From: Chaenocephalus aceratus
Taxonomy: Eukaryota; Chordata; Actinopteri; Perciformes; Channichthyidae
Assembly (NCBI GenBank): GCA_023974075.1
Contig: CM043785.1
Coordinates: forward strand, 22,757,169 to 22,821,168
Length of the DNA: 64,000 nt
Reading direction: 5' to 3'
Of the stretch, positions 14,041 through 29,890 are shown piece after piece. The position numbers and the translations under genes are program-made. Each line of letters begins with the position of its first letter. The stretch's first letter is position 1. Below the pieces are notes generated by a model that had not been told where the DNA came from, made no database searches, and worked only from the letters and a program-made list of their open reading frames with translations.

Positions 14041-15362
14041 GATTAAATGTAGGGTGAATTGCCCTAATGTGGAACATTTTTGCATTTCAGACTTCGGGAA
14101 TATATTGCGACATGAAGCCGATACAATAAATCAAAATCCAGTAACATTCTGAAATCCCCAGGATGTGTCCTAATCAAACCAAAAGAGAACATGCAGATAT
14201 TAAACTCATAAAATAAATGGTACACATATTAGTACTCTTAGCGCCAAGTTGTCTCAGACTACTGTTTTCCTAATGTGGGACAGTTCTGTGCAAAATGTGG
14301 GAGACTGAAAAGTCTATATTAAAAAGCCTCCGTCACCTTCATTCATGTAATAAAAAAATCTCAGGCCAGTAACACTCAAAGCTACAGTAAATGTGCAATA
14401 CCATGCTATGTTACTATTTATAATGTTATTGTTGTTACAACAGAAGATGTTTTTATTTAAATTGAAGTTAAATGCATCAATCTGGTGCACTGAGGGCAAA
14501 ATTAGTAGATTTGTGGATACAGCTCTCAACACTCATATGAAACAGAACTGTTCTTACAATGTGTGTTGGAAGGTATTAAATTACTATGCATATTTTATTG
14601 TGTAAACACACAGCTGATCACCTGAGAGCTGCCGTTTCATTCAGAGCGTTTAAAAAAACGACGGTCTGATTTCAACAACTCAATGTGTGATTATTATAGC
14701 AGTAATATTAGACACTAATAATACAGTAAACTATGAACACTGTACATATTATTGTTTGCCCGTGGGATTAGGGTGATCGGTAGTGTGAGCCGCTGCATTT
14801 TCCTCCGGTCGGATGTGATATAAAAACAAAGCGATTATTGTTGTTGTTGTAAACTCACGTGGATTACATTTAGTGCATTCATTTCAACTCGCGAACATAT
14901 GATACATTAAATGAATGCGAGGATGACGATCGAACATCGTTTGTTTGACCCTGGATGCATTTCCTGATCTAAAAACATAGCGATGGTTTTGTACTTACGC
15001 CAACGTGAATTAAACATTATTTTGTTAAATAAAAACATGGTGATGTTTAGTAAATGATTACATGTCTCTTACTTAAGCACAGAATATGATCCTATCCGTG
15101 ACATATATGGATCTTAACAAATATCCGCTATATCAGATACCTGTAGATCAGCTGTTTATTTCACATGAGTTTCAGTGTGGCAGCTTTTCACGGCTCCCCC
15201 TGGTGGATCCATGATCCATTGCAGCTGGTTTCATTATAATTAAATGTATTTATCAAGGGGGCGTTTCAAGTCCTGCGGGGGGTTTTCCTTATCAGCAGGG
15301 GCCCACCCCGTGCCGATCACGGACCCGCACGGGTAGGCGTCTGAAACGAAGCGCTACATCTG

Positions 15363-16060
15363 TAGGGTAGGGACTGGAGAGGGGACTCGAGAGGTGACTC
15401 GAAAGGGGACTCGAGAGGGGACTCTAGTAGGAACTCGAGAAGGAACTTGAGAGGAGACTTGAGTCGGCCGGTACGCCGACAGGACACGGGGAGCTGGCGT
15501 CGGCCAGAGAGCCGACAGGAGACGAGGGGCTTGAGTCGGCCGGTACGCCGACAAGACACGGGGAGCTGGCGTCGGCCGGAGAGCCAGTACTGGAGCCGAA
15601 ACCATGGCTGCTGGTGCCGGTTCTGGAGCCGGAACCATGGCTGTTGGGCACGGAACAGAAGCCTGGACCCTGGCTGTGTGAGCCAGCTAATGGAGCACGG
15701 AAGCATGGCTGTGTGGGCCGGTACTGGTGCACGGATCCATGGCTTTGTGGGCTGGTTCTGGAGCCGGAACCATGGCTGCTGGGGCCAGAACTGAGGCTGG
15801 AACCATGGCTGCTGGGGCCAGAACTGGGGCCCGAACCATGGCTGTGTGGGCCGGTACTGGAGCAGGCACCATGGCTGCTGGGCACGGAACCAGAACACAG
15901 AACCATGGCTGTGTGGGATGATACTGGAGCACGGAACCATGGCTGTGTGGACCGGCACTGGAGCACGGAACCATGGCTGCTGGGGCCTGTACTGGAGCCC
16001 AAAGCACGGCTTCTGGGGCTTGGGCTGCTAGCCTGGACTTGCGACTCCTTCTCTTAGGAG
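15363..16060 (-). repeat. GC-rich coding-like tandem repeats, right block
   Basis: On the plus strand 'ggaaccatggctg' recurs every 40-60 bp from about 15598 to 15985, alternating with 'tgtgggccggtactggagc'. Nearer 15365-15570 are 'gactcgagagg' and 'gagtcggccggtacgccgac' repeats. Minus-strand frames translate to PQQPWF/AAMVPA-type repeats. As in the left block, several frames on both strands remain open. The block starts at the TA duplicated by the transposon insertion. Confidence 0.7.
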
Positions 16061-16072
16061 CCTTTTGGAGGC

Positions 16073-16451
16073 TCAGTGGACTTTCAAAAGCCAGACGAGT
16101 ACCCGAGAACGGCTCCTGGACAGGAGCAGGAAATGGGGAAGAAGCAGGGGTTGACTCCAGACGGAACACACCGAGACGTATGGTGTCAGGTTGGGAATTG
16201 GGAGGCAGGGAGCTAGCATGCCTGGGGCTAGCAGGCCGGGAATCACATGTCGAAAGGAAGACATGGTAAGAACTTAACCAAACATGGTTTCTCTGTTGCC
16301 AACCGGTGCGCCTCTACCAGAGCGGTCTTCCTCTGCCGAACACTGGATGCTCCCTTCCACCAATCAAAGCAGCAAGCCAAAAAAAAGGTACAATTCTTTA
16401 ATTCTACCTCAAATGGCTCGTCTGCTGAGTCCATTTCTGGTTGGTTCATTC
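16073..16451 (-). pseudogene. Gag-like start downstream of the LTR
   Basis: Directly inside the LTR, the minus strand reads an open frame (16509-16243, beginning within the LTR) that includes MNQPEMDSADEPFEVELKN, followed by a K/R-containing stretch. A MDSAD-type beginning just after an LTR is what fish Ty3/Gypsy gag frames look like. That is a resemblance from memory, not an alignment. The frame ends after about 60 residues and is replaced by the tandem repeats. No tRNA primer site is obvious next to the LTR. Confidence 0.35.
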
Positions 16452-16856
16452 TGTCAGGGTTGGGGGAAAATAGGACCCAAATGCAGATTGAGGAGGAAGC
16501 AGGTTTCAAAAGGAAACAAAAGGCGAGCTTTATTTACAAAAACTGAACAAAACAAGAATCCATGAACGACGTAGCATCCAAACCAAAGGTGACTGTGACC
16601 AACATGAAGGGAGACATGAACGACAAATAATGAACCAACACCGAACACAGGAAGAGACACGACTAAATACAGGGAGGGGTAATCACGAGACGAGAAACAG
16701 CCGGGCAGGGAAGGAGAAACACAAGGGCAACAGGTGAACACATTCAGACAATCAGACACACCAGGGAAACTAACGACAGGGAGGAAGACAAGACACAGGG
16801 AGAACAGAATTGCAAAAATAAAACCATGACAAGACAGACCAAACAAAACCGTGACA
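16452..16856 (-). mobile_element. LTR-like terminal repeat (405 bp)
   Basis: The block starts TGTCAGGGTT at 16452 and ends AACCGTGACA at 16847-16856. Reverse-complemented, these are TGTCACGGTT...AACCCTGACA, i.e. TG...CA ends with a 10-bp inverted repeat (one mismatch). A 'ctttatttac' motif (AATAAA-like on the minus strand) lies inside at about 16530. The block 'ggacccaaatgcag' near 16482 is frequent in fish LTRs. No TSD is visible, as expected if internal sequence continues on the left. Confidence 0.6.
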
Positions 16857-22062
<5,206 letters not shown>

Positions 22063-22696
22063 GTTCTCATTCATAACACTCCGTTTGATGTCTCACTATG
22101 GGATGCGCCTCATCGCGGAGCAAACAGAAGCATCAATCTCATTACGCCAATCCTGATTGGCTGGTGATCTTGACGTCAGCGTCAGGGGAAATCACCCCCT
22201 ATAAGTAGCTTGCGCCACGACACATGCGTCATTCAAACACCTCTTCTCGCTTCAGAGCACATCTCTACAGTAGCCGGGCAAGCTTCACTGTCCACAGACT
22301 GAACCCAAATACCCATTTCGGTCGACGGGCGCTCGCCGGCTACTCCTTCTGCTTCGCAGGAAGACGGTAGTACTAACGCCAGTTAGTATTAAAATCGACC
22401 TCGCCCTTCTCTTCCCCGGAAAGTAAGGTAGGTCCGATTTTTTTAAGCTAGCAGCAAACCTGTTGCTAGCTCGCTCCTTCTCTACCGACACCACGGTAGC
22501 GAGGAAGTTTTTTCTTTTCTCTCCTCCACGGAGGGGAAAAGGATTAAAAAGGAGCATACTGCCACACCAGTCAGTATTCTCCGGGAATAAAAGACCCACA
22601 CTGTCATTTTCTCCGGATTAAGGACAAGGTGGTTTTATCTTTTCTCCCGTCCCACCTGTCGAGAGCGGGCCCTCTCCACGCCACGAGGCGGCCAAG

Positions 22697-24186
22697 ATGG
22701 ACGCCCCTCTCCCTCACACCAGAGGAGTCAGGGACTCGGTGGCTCGACTCTGCGGCTGCGGGTTGAAGATATCGGGCACAGACACACACCAGGTCTGTTC
22801 GTCCTGCCTCGGGCTGAAACACGCCCGAGGCGCTATCGACAACCCCGGCTCATGCGGACATTGCGTCCGCTTCACCAACGGTTAGCTCGACAAGCTAGCC
22901 TGTCGGAACAGGACCCCCCCATGTCCACGGACCCGCCGACCGGCAGTCAGGACACGGGGGCGTCCGCCACAGAGAGTGAGCCCCTCTCCGTGTCGGTCTG
23001 GGGCTCACTATCTGCTATGGCTATATAACCAGAATCCCGCGCCCTGGCAGGCCGGGACCCGGTGACGGAAAGACACGCGGGAATGGTTTCCCGTGCTCCA
23101 CCAAGCTGGGGCTCCCGGTTAGACCTCACCATGGTCTCACCCGCGGAGGATGTCCTCGGGCCTGACTACGAGGAGGACGCCCTGGCGTTCCTCCTGTCCG
23201 AATCGGATGAACAGGAAGAGGACACCTTCATGTCACCGGCTCAGGCTGCAAAGCCTGAGGCAAGTGCTGTTTTCCCGGGCGATAGCACACCAGCTTCGCC
23301 CGGTCTGGGCATGGACCTGCAGGCCGTGTGTAAACGCGCTGCGGCCAGACTCAACGTCCCGTGGCCCCAAATGGCCAAGGAGATCTCCAGGTCCCGCTAC
23401 GAGGGAAAACATCTTCCCCAAGCAGCGGGGAAAAAGAGACAACTCCTTCCAGTCTTCCCGGAGATGTTGGATGAGGTGTCGGTCTCGTGGAGAGACCGGC
23501 CCTTCAGCAACAAGGTCCCAATCCAGGGTGCCTCTTCCCTAGACTGTGACGGAATGGAGAAGCTCGGCCTGCTCTGCATGCCGCCCATGTAACCGCTGGT
23601 AGCGGCTCACCTTCTACCAAAGGTGGGCCCGTCACCAAGCAGGAACCCCACGCTGCCAGCAAAGTCGGACCGTTTTCAGTCAGCAATGACTGAAAAGGCC
23701 TACAAAGTGGCAGCGTTGTCCGCCAGTGCCCTGAATGTGTACTCGCTGTTAACCGCCTACCAAGCGGAGCTCTGCGAGGACCTGTCGAGTAACCCGGGGG
23801 CAGCCACTCTGGACGAGATGGCAGCGGTCACGGACATTTGTCTCCGTGTCCAACGCTGCGCCATCCAGGCCACGGGCAAGGCAATTGGGATCATGGTGGT
23901 GCAGGAAAGAGCGAGATGGCTCAACCTCACCACTCTCCCAGACCGGGAAAAGGAGGATGTGCTGGATATGCCCATCATTCCCGAGGGAATTTTTGGTTCC
24001 GCTCTCGCCTCCATGCAAAGGAGGTGTGAGACGAAGAAGAGGGAGGACGAGGCACTCCACCTCTGCCTCCCTCGAAGGGTCCAGCCGCTGCTCTCGCAGC
24101 AGCAGTCCTCTGCCCAAGCTGCCTCGAACTCTGCTCGGTTTAAAACACCGAAGACGCAGAGGTCGCAGCCCACCCCGAGTCCCTAG
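22697..24186 (+). pseudogene. DIRS1-like gag, interrupted
   Basis: The first segment (22697-22885) carries a Cys/His cluster (CGCGLKI, HQVCSSCLGLKHA, CGHC) of the kind found at the N-terminus of fish DIRS gag proteins. After a stop and frame changes, a second segment (23062-23592) begins the main gag body: an acidic run (SESDEQEED) followed by AAARLNVPWP. Its TAA at 23590-23592 is in frame with the next open segment (23623-24186), which contains ERARWLNLTTLPDREKED and a basic Q/S-rich tail. At least one frameshift and two stops make this copy non-functional. Copy B lacks about 100 codons between MPPM and the QATGK segment. Confidence 0.75.
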
Positions 24187-24520
24187 CCCAGGCTCAGCCA
24201 ACCCAGAATTTCGGCCAGCAGTCGAGGAAGAAGAAGCGAGCGGTGTGACAGCCCTTCCTTCTCCCCTCTGTGAATGTGTTCCCGCCGCCTTGAGAGATGC
24301 CTAAACACCATCCTCAAGTCCGCACAAACACATGTCACATGCTGATCGATTCCTCTGTGATGAAACATTTGCTGCTGATGCATCCAGGCTTCAGGCCGAG
24401 GGCGCAGCTCAAAAAAATGAAAAGAAAATCAATAAAACCAATAAACAGCCCGCCAATTCTTCCCCTTTTGAGAGCAGCTACGGCATCTCTCAAAAGGCGG
24501 ATTATTGACGGGTCTGTGAA

Positions 24521-24648
24521 GGCACCACCGCCACGCGCAGTGCCGGCTGGGGCTTTAAGGGCACCACCGTCACACGCATGCGCAGTGCCGGCTGGGGTCG
24601 TAAGGGCTCCACCGTCACGCGCATGCGCAGTGCCGGCTGGAGCCGTAA
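24521..24648 (+). repeat. 45-bp GC-rich tandem repeat (about 2.8 units) between gag and RT
   Basis: Units at 24521-24558 (short), 24559-24603 and 24604-24648 each carry 'caccaccg..cac' and 'gcgcagtgccggctgg'. In an open frame (24297-24863) they encode a 15-residue repeat of the form APPSHACAVPAGVVR. The same array occurs in copy B at 30929-31054, so it belongs to the element. Confidence 0.7.
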
Positions 24649-24699
24649 GTGTGACATCTCAGCTGGCTCTAAGGAGCATACAGCAGGAGATACTCACGA

Positions 24700-25315
24700 C
24701 ATCTGCCTGGGCTTCTCAAAACAGTTATACTTTATCTGTTTTCACAAGCCCAGAGAAAGTCAACCCATATTCTGGAGAGAGAGGCCCTCTCTCTCCTAGA
24801 AAGAAGGGTTTTATCTATAATGCCCGCCGAGCAGTCAGATTACGCAGACAAATGTCCTCGTAAAGCACCCGCTCAACATGGGGCTCATAATAAAACTAAA
24901 CCCAATACTAAACCAATACTCTCCGCGCGCCACGGCGTGCGGAGAGAGTTACGGCGGAGCCGCGTTAAATCTGTTCGCATAAAGAAAAAATGCTCAATGA
25001 CAGCTGTTCTCTTTAATGCACGATTTAAACGCACTGTTAGGCGGGGGCGCACTCGTACACGATTGACCTCCGGGTCCTCTGTACGCGTTCCCACCCCTGG
25101 CTCTGTTACCCCCAACTCTGGCCAGAGTGAAGGAGCAACGCCACACACTTACTCTGATGTTTCCGCCCGAGCCCGCAACGTCCGGGCTGGCCGAGATATA
25201 TCAGCTGTTGTGCGGGCAGCCATGGCAGCCCCCACCACGCAGGGACAGATTGTCTCAGGCGGGGGGGGCGATCCTTCGCCCACGCCCAGAGCGCGGGGCA
25301 CTATGGGCCTGACCC
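24700..25315 (+). pseudogene. RT/RNase H remnant, internally deleted
   Basis: Near 24790-24870 a frame reads MPAEQSDYADK, equivalent to the start of the reverse transcriptase in copy B. The catalytic core is absent. From about 24945 an RNase H-like region resumes (AALNLFA, then two in-frame stops, QLFSLMHDLNALLG). It continues as REQRHTLTL-like and AEIYQLLCGQPWQ (open 25127-25312). The corresponding minus-strand region in copy B is less damaged. Confidence 0.6.
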
Positions 25316-25319
25316 GTGA

Positions 25320-25787
25320 GTGGTACAATCTGAATACAGTGGGACTCCCTCAGAAGGTGATAAACACTATTCAGAGTGCGAGAGCTTCCTCCACCAGGTC
25401 TCTTTACGACCTGTCCGGGCTTTACACACATATATGGACAGATCAAAAGAGCTTTGTATTAATGACCAACTCTTCGTGTCCTGGGCTAACCCTCACAAGG
25501 GTAAGCCTGTTACTAAGCAACGGCTCTCCCACTGGATTGTGGAGGCAATTGCTTTGGCCTATACGAGTCAGAATTTGCAAGCACCTTCGGGTCTGCGGGC
25601 TCACTCGACTCGGGGCCTGGCTACATCCTGGGCTTTGTTCAAGGGTGTTTCCATCCAAGACATCTGTGCAGCGGCGAGCTGGTCCTCGCCGCTCACTTTT
25701 GTCCGCTTTTACAGGCTAGACGTCTCCGCTCCAAGCGTGGCCCGAGCAGTGCTGGGCACCTTGTTGAGTCGGGACTCTACCTGTTAA
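25320..25787 (+). pseudogene. DIRS1-like tyrosine recombinase, C-terminal catalytic domain
   Basis: A 155-codon frame includes KGKPVTKQRLSHWIVEAI, then LRAHSTRGLATSWAL and ASWSSPLTFVRFYRLD. The H-x-x-R box (about H95, R98), the second-box Trp (about W121) and the catalytic Tyr (about Y131) match the tyrosine-recombinase R-H-R-Y set of DIRS elements; these enzymes integrate the circular cDNA. The upstream first-Arg region is degraded, because the frame upstream comes from RNase H-linked sequence with stops. An overlapping frame (24820-25719) is a shadow of it. The recombinase is the best-preserved domain of copy A but is unlikely to be expressed intact. Confidence 0.8.
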
Positions 25788-25886
25788 ATTCTGGTTGATC
25801 GGTGATTTTCGAGATAAGCTCATCTGGCAATACGGGAGCTACAATATCCCATAGTGAGACATCGAACGGAGTGTTATGAATGAGAA

Positions 25887-26144
25887 CTATAGGTTACTTA
25901 CGTAACCCCAGGCCTCAGAGTAACATGAAGTGAGATGTCTCACTATGGGATGCGCCTCAACGCGTATGCAAACAGAAGCATCAATCTCATTGCGCCAATC
26001 CTGATTGGCTGGTGATCTTGACGTCAACGTCAGGGAATCCACCCACCCTTTAAGTAGCTTGCGCTACGACGCAGCGTCATTCAAAATAAGCACCTCTTCT
26101 CGCTTCGCCTTAGCAAGAAGGGCCGTCTGGTGAGACATCTCACT
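25887..26144 (+). repeat. Right terminal segment of DIRS copy A
   Basis: 'ctataggttacttacgtaac' through 'gatgtctcac' (25887-25943) is followed by about 185 bp running from 'tatgggatgcgcctc' to 'agaagggccgtctgg', then 'tgagacatctcact'. The interior is in direct orientation relative to the element's left end. In copy B the equivalent interior is inverted. The distal inverted-repeat arm present in copy B (29437-29493) is truncated here. Confidence 0.65.
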
Positions 26145-26145
26145 T

Positions 26146-26480
26146 CTCACTTTGTTATTGTTGCCATCCTAATTCATACCTGTTAATGCTTCCTTGCAAT
26201 CACAATATTTATTTCAAAAAATGAATACAACTTTTACTTAATCTGTTCAAAACATGCAACAATTGAATCACTGTGGGATGTTAGGTTGAGGCGAAGAGAA
26301 GTCCAAGGCTGGGACTGGTATTGCTGTTGACTAACAAACCAGATTTACCAAAGTTTGCAATAAAAGCCTCTGCCCTTGGAGGATGTTTCTCTGTTCTATC
26401 GGTGTGCCTCTTTCAGGCTCAGGGTAGATGAAATGTAATGATTATTTGACATTGTTAATTATAGTGGCGTTCTTTTAAGC
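26146..26480. other. No gene or repeat recognised
   Basis: Short unique spacer between DIRS copy A and a hAT MITE; ends with the MITE's TSD (26473-26480). Confidence 0.5.
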
Positions 26481-26859
26481 CAGGGGTGTCAAACTCAAGG
26501 CCCGGGGGCCACATCCGGCCCGTGACTTCATTTTATGTGGCCCCGCAAGAGCTTGCAAAGAATGTAATACGTTTATTATACGATTAAATGCCGCTTTACA
26601 GAATCAGGTTGCCCATAAACTACATGTCCCACAATGCATCTCGTTTTGTGACATGCGCACTGAAGAGACTTGCAATTATTTGCTTTCTGACGTAGTTAAT
26701 TACTAAGTCATTATCCTATCCGATAATAATCTAATTCAGAGGCAATAATGTAATATAACACATTATTTTATATATATATTTTATATAGTTACAACCGGCC
26801 CTTTGAGTGCAACCATAATGCTGATGTGGCCCGCGATGAAATTGAGTTTGACACCCCTG
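26481..26859. mobile_element. hAT MITE, 379 bp
   Basis: Ends are CAGGGGTGTCAAACTCA and TGAGTTTGACACCCCTG (perfect inverted repeats of 17 bp). Flanks TTTTAAGC (26473-26480) and CTTTAAGC (26860-26867) are an 8-bp TSD with one mismatch. Contains the 'ggcccg' motifs typical of this Charlie-like fish family. Non-coding. Confidence 0.9.
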
Positions 26860-26867
26860 CTTTAAGC

Positions 26868-27846
26868 CAATGATGTACTGTAATCTCAGTGATGAAGCCT
26901 ACCAGAACACATCCTGCCTCTGTTTACCTCCCTGGTTAGCCTCTCAAGGTGACAAATTATTGAGTTCAGCATCAGTCCTTGGTGACTAATCACTTACAGT
27001 TACTGCAGCAACCTGCCTACACCCATATGTGTGTTTCTGTGATTCTCTGTGTCTCCTAAACACACCTACTGTACACACACTACACTGCTGCAACACCCTC
27101 GTTAATAGTTAGGAATTCTCATAAGCATTTTTCCTCATCAAACCCTTTACTCCATTTATTTACTGTTTTCCTGTCATGGACTGACACAAGCTGTTATGAG
27201 TACCTTGTTATCTTGTTATACAGTTATGTTTATGAGCCCAGGATAGGATTAGATTAAGACTGTACATCAGGGGTGCCCAACCAGTCGATCGCAGTCGATC
27301 GCGGGGAGATTCCCAGTCGATCGCGAGATGTGTCTAAACAACAATATTCTGTTTTATCGTTAATGTCCTATAACATAATCTTCCTGTGCCAGAATAATGC
27401 ACTTGAACGCATCACAGCTTTGTGATTGGGCGGCGTGACCCCATGTGTCGGGGCGTGGCTGGTGGGCAGTGGGCACTAGTTCACTGACGTTGTCCGTGTC
27501 AACCAAGCCCCCAGGAAGTGCGCTGGACTCAGATGAAAATCTTCGTGCTGGCCAAACGGCGGTACTACACTTCCGTTTGGTTGCCAGGCCCGGAAACACT
27601 TTTTCCCATTGACTTACATGGGGAAAGAAACGTCTGTAAATCGTTGGATAATTTTTTTTAAACTAAATAAACTACCCAGTATGAACGCTTGTATAGCCCT
27701 TATTAAAACATTCATTCCTCAAGTTGTAAAAATGTGCTAATAACGTTATTCTGAGAGTTATTTCCCTATGCATTATGAATGCGCATCTAACCCACGGGAC
27801 TGCGCCGCCCGGCACGTTCATGTTACGTGTTCTGCATGGTCCCGAC
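26868..27846. other. Spacer with an isolated hAT end
   Basis: No gene. At 27274-27330 'caggggtgcccaacc' followed by 'agtcgatcgc' repeats is the left end of another hAT family. No matching right end follows, so it is a truncated fragment. About 27570-27680 resembles a dispersed fish repeat ('cccattgacttacatgg'), but I cannot delimit it. Confidence 0.4.
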
Positions 27847-28642
27847 CATAGACTGTATATATAAATGGATGTAGGGTCCGTGACGTCACCCATAGGATTC
27901 TGCAGAGTTGCAGAGAAGCCCTTAAAGCCACTAAAGGCTCGACAGTGACGTCAGAGTTCAACTCCTGCCTGTTCCAGCCTGCTCCAAATAAGGGCAAAGA
28001 GGCGGAGCCGAGGCGGGACATGCTGCCACGGGGCTGGAAGTTCCAGAGCTAGCTGAAGCTACCAAGCTAAGCTAACATGCTCCCCATCTGCACACTGCCA
28101 TCACATTTTACGTTTCTAAGGGAAGCAGACAAGAAACTATTCAGCAAAACTATAAATAATAATCTAAGTTATTGAGTTTTTAGCATAATAGTTCAGAATC
28201 TTAAAACCCCTTAATGTTTGTATGCAATTGTGCTAAATTCAACACTGGAATCAAGCAAATATTAATATGTTTGCATGACATTAGTTATTTGTATTTTGAT
28301 ATCACTTAACTATACGTTTAATACATTTAAGTCAAGCTAAGGTACATGTGATGGTAGCTAGTTAGTGCTCTTACCTGTGAGGCCTCCTCCAAACAGCATA
28401 ATAACCAGACTGTATCATTAAAACTAAGTACCAGTTCTATATCCTTGACTTTAGACAAACAATTCAAAAGCCAACATGTATTTAAAGACCAATCTTTATT
28501 TGAATGTGCCTCTTAACCTGATATATTAGTTATACAGTAATAGTATTGACAATCTAAAAAAACTGAGCAACTCAACAGTCAACTTTATGTTTCTTATTGT
28601 CTAAAGCATTTATTATTTTCATTTTCCCCCTCTCATATTCAG

Positions 28643-28943
28643 TGTGGACGGATTGAGACAGCATGGTGTCCAGAGAGCTGCAGAGACTTCAGGGAGAAAC
28701 CTCCGTGTGATGGACGTCCAGTCTGTTGGTTTGGAGAGGACTGAGGGTCTTTCCTCAGCGAGGAGGACCAGGCCTGATGGAGGAGCCCATGCTGGGCAAA
28801 GCTGATACCAACTGCACAGGCCTAGTCTGTCACTTTATTTGACTAAATGTGTTTACTTATACATTTAATAGGTTTACACCTTCTGTCCATATGTGCTTTT
28901 TATTTAAAATATTTGATTAACTTTTGGTTCACATTTCAATAAA
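28643..28943 (+). ncRNA. Putative terminal exon of a transcript carried by element C
   Basis: A good acceptor ('ccccctctcatattcag', ending 28642) is followed by about 170 bp of GC-rich, exon-like sequence and an AATAAA at 28938-28943. The counterpart in C' (minus strand, from 54813 down to the signal at 54514-54519) keeps the acceptor. In C' an upstream exon ends at 55335 with a good donor (GTAAGC). In C the donor is mutated (GGAAGC at about 28120). Longest frame about 50 codons, so either a non-coding transcript or a very small protein. Confidence 0.35.
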
Positions 28944-29196
28944 TTGTATTTGTACTCCTTTCGTCCATTATTCTTACTGAAAATGTTAGATTACACATTC
29001 ACATCTGACTGAAGATTGGCCCCATTTATTTGTGACGTTGCAAACTCTGCGGTACAAGGCACAAGTGATGTGAAGCTCATAAAGTGAGGCAAATAGAAAT
29101 AATCAGCTGATGGAGTGTAGATATGGAAATAGGTGCATTCGATCAGCTGACTGTTTTTACAATAAAAGTAGTTTCTTAGTGTACTGGTCTTAAACT

Positions 29197-29493
29197 CTAT
29201 AGGTTACTTACGTAACCCAGTCCTAAGAGTAACATGAAGTGAGATGTCTCACTATGGGATGCGCCTCATCGCGGAGCAAACAGAAGCATCAATCTCATTA
29301 CGCCAATCCTGATTGGCTGGTGATCTTGACGTCAGCGTCAGGTAAATCAGCCCCTATAAGTAGCTTGCGCCACGACGCATGCGTCATTCAAAATAAGCAC
29401 CTCTTCTCGCTTCACCATAGCAAGAAGGGCCGTCTGGTGAGACATCTCACTGCATGTTACTCTGAGGACTGGGGTTACGTAAGTAACCTATAG
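29197..29493 (-). repeat. DIRS copy B terminal segment bounded by inverted repeats
   Basis: Arms 29197-29252 and 29437-29493 are inverted repeats of about 56 bp (outer ends 'ctataggttacttacgtaac', inner ends 'gatgtctcac'). They bound about 184 bp that, relative to the gag-to-recombinase direction, lies opposite to the same segment in copy A (25944-26130). Confidence 0.75.
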
Positions 29494-29890
29494 TTCTCAT
29501 TCATTACACTCCGTTCGATGTCTCACTATGGGATATTGTAGCTCCCGTATTGCCAGACGAGCTTATCTTGAAAATCGCCAACCGATCAGAACTTTAACAG
29601 GTAGGGCTCCGACTCGACCAGGTGCCCAGCACTGCTTGAGTCAAACTGGGAGTAGAACGTCCAGACTGTTAAAAGGCGGACAAAAGTGAGCGGCGAGGAC
29701 CAGCTCGCCGCTTGCACCAATGTCTTGGATGGGAGACATCCTGGACAGAGCCCAGGATGCAGCCAGACCCTGAGTCAAGAGAACTCGCGAACCCGAGGGT
29801 GCCTGCGAGCTCTGACTTGTACGGGCCCCACAGCAATTGTTTCCACAAAACAGTGGGAGAGCCGTTGCTTAGTAACAGGCTTGCCCTTGT
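29494..29890 (-). pseudogene. Tyrosine recombinase remnant of DIRS copy B
   Basis: Minus-strand sequence here is homologous to the 3' recombinase coding region of copy A (positions near 25490-25800), for example the 'caacggctctcccac' block (reverse complement near 29860) and the 'gagctggtcctcgcc' block (near 29700). Frameshifts break it. The short frame 29775-30314 on the minus strand ends with SHCFVETIAV, equivalent to SHWIVEAIAL in copy A. Confidence 0.55.

Larger units (their letters stand above)
11120..15362. mobile_element. TA-flanked transposon, copy 1 (4243 bp, non-coding)
   Basis: Terminal repeats CAGATGTAGC (11120-11129) and GCTACATCTG (15353-15362) are flanked by TA at 11118-11119 and 15363-15364. 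A second copy at 35640-39923 has the same ends and is flanked by TA at both sides. The outer ends extend imperfectly (AGATCAGAC on one side against GTCTGA on the other). TA duplication points to the Tc1/mariner-IS630 group, but no transposase frame is present and the length is unusual for a MITE. Compared with copy 2 it has about 1 kb extra between roughly 13410 and 14600, and lacks the hAT insertion at 38534-39465. Confidence 0.75.
10212..16856 (-). mobile_element. Minus-strand LTR element with tandem-repeat ORF, split by a TA-flanked transposon
   Basis: Read on the minus strand, the order is an LTR (16856-16452), a short gag-like start (16451-16073), tandem repeats (about 16060-15363), the inserted TA element (15362-11120), then further tandem repeats (11117-10212). 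The repeat blocks on either side share style: GC-rich, proline/cysteine-rich when translated on the minus strand, open in several frames. This suggests one host element interrupted later. No reverse transcriptase, integrase or second LTR is visible, so it is non-autonomous or deleted. That the two repeat blocks belong to one element is inference. Confidence 0.45.
22063..26145 (+). mobile_element. DIRS1-like tyrosine-recombinase retroelement, copy A
   Basis: Left end 'gttctcattcataacact' (from 22063) recurs inverted at about 25850-25891. The right part contains 'ctataggttacttacgtaac' (25887) and a terminal segment that repeats, in direct orientation, the left-end sequence 22085-22255. In order are gag (22697-24186), a GC-rich tandem repeat, the start of reverse transcriptase, an RNase H remnant and a tyrosine recombinase. 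Split direct/inverted terminal repeats plus a tyrosine recombinase define the DIRS order. Most of the reverse transcriptase, including the YxDD region, is deleted, so this copy is defective. Confidence 0.85.

Noticed and set aside
24820..25719. 299-codon frame in DIRS copy A as a single protein
   Set aside because: It runs across RT, RNase H and recombinase regions in a frame that does not show the recombinase motifs; those are in the frame 25320-25787.
22063..26145. CRISPR-like or bacterial integron interpretation of the recombinase and repeats
   Set aside because: The recombinase, gag and terminal repeat layout are DIRS-type and the surrounding DNA is vertebrate; no spacer array exists.
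27274..27330. Left end matching the hAT right end at 62185-62248
   Set aside because: The subterminal sequences differ and the distance is 35 kb with unrelated elements between, so they are not ends of one element.
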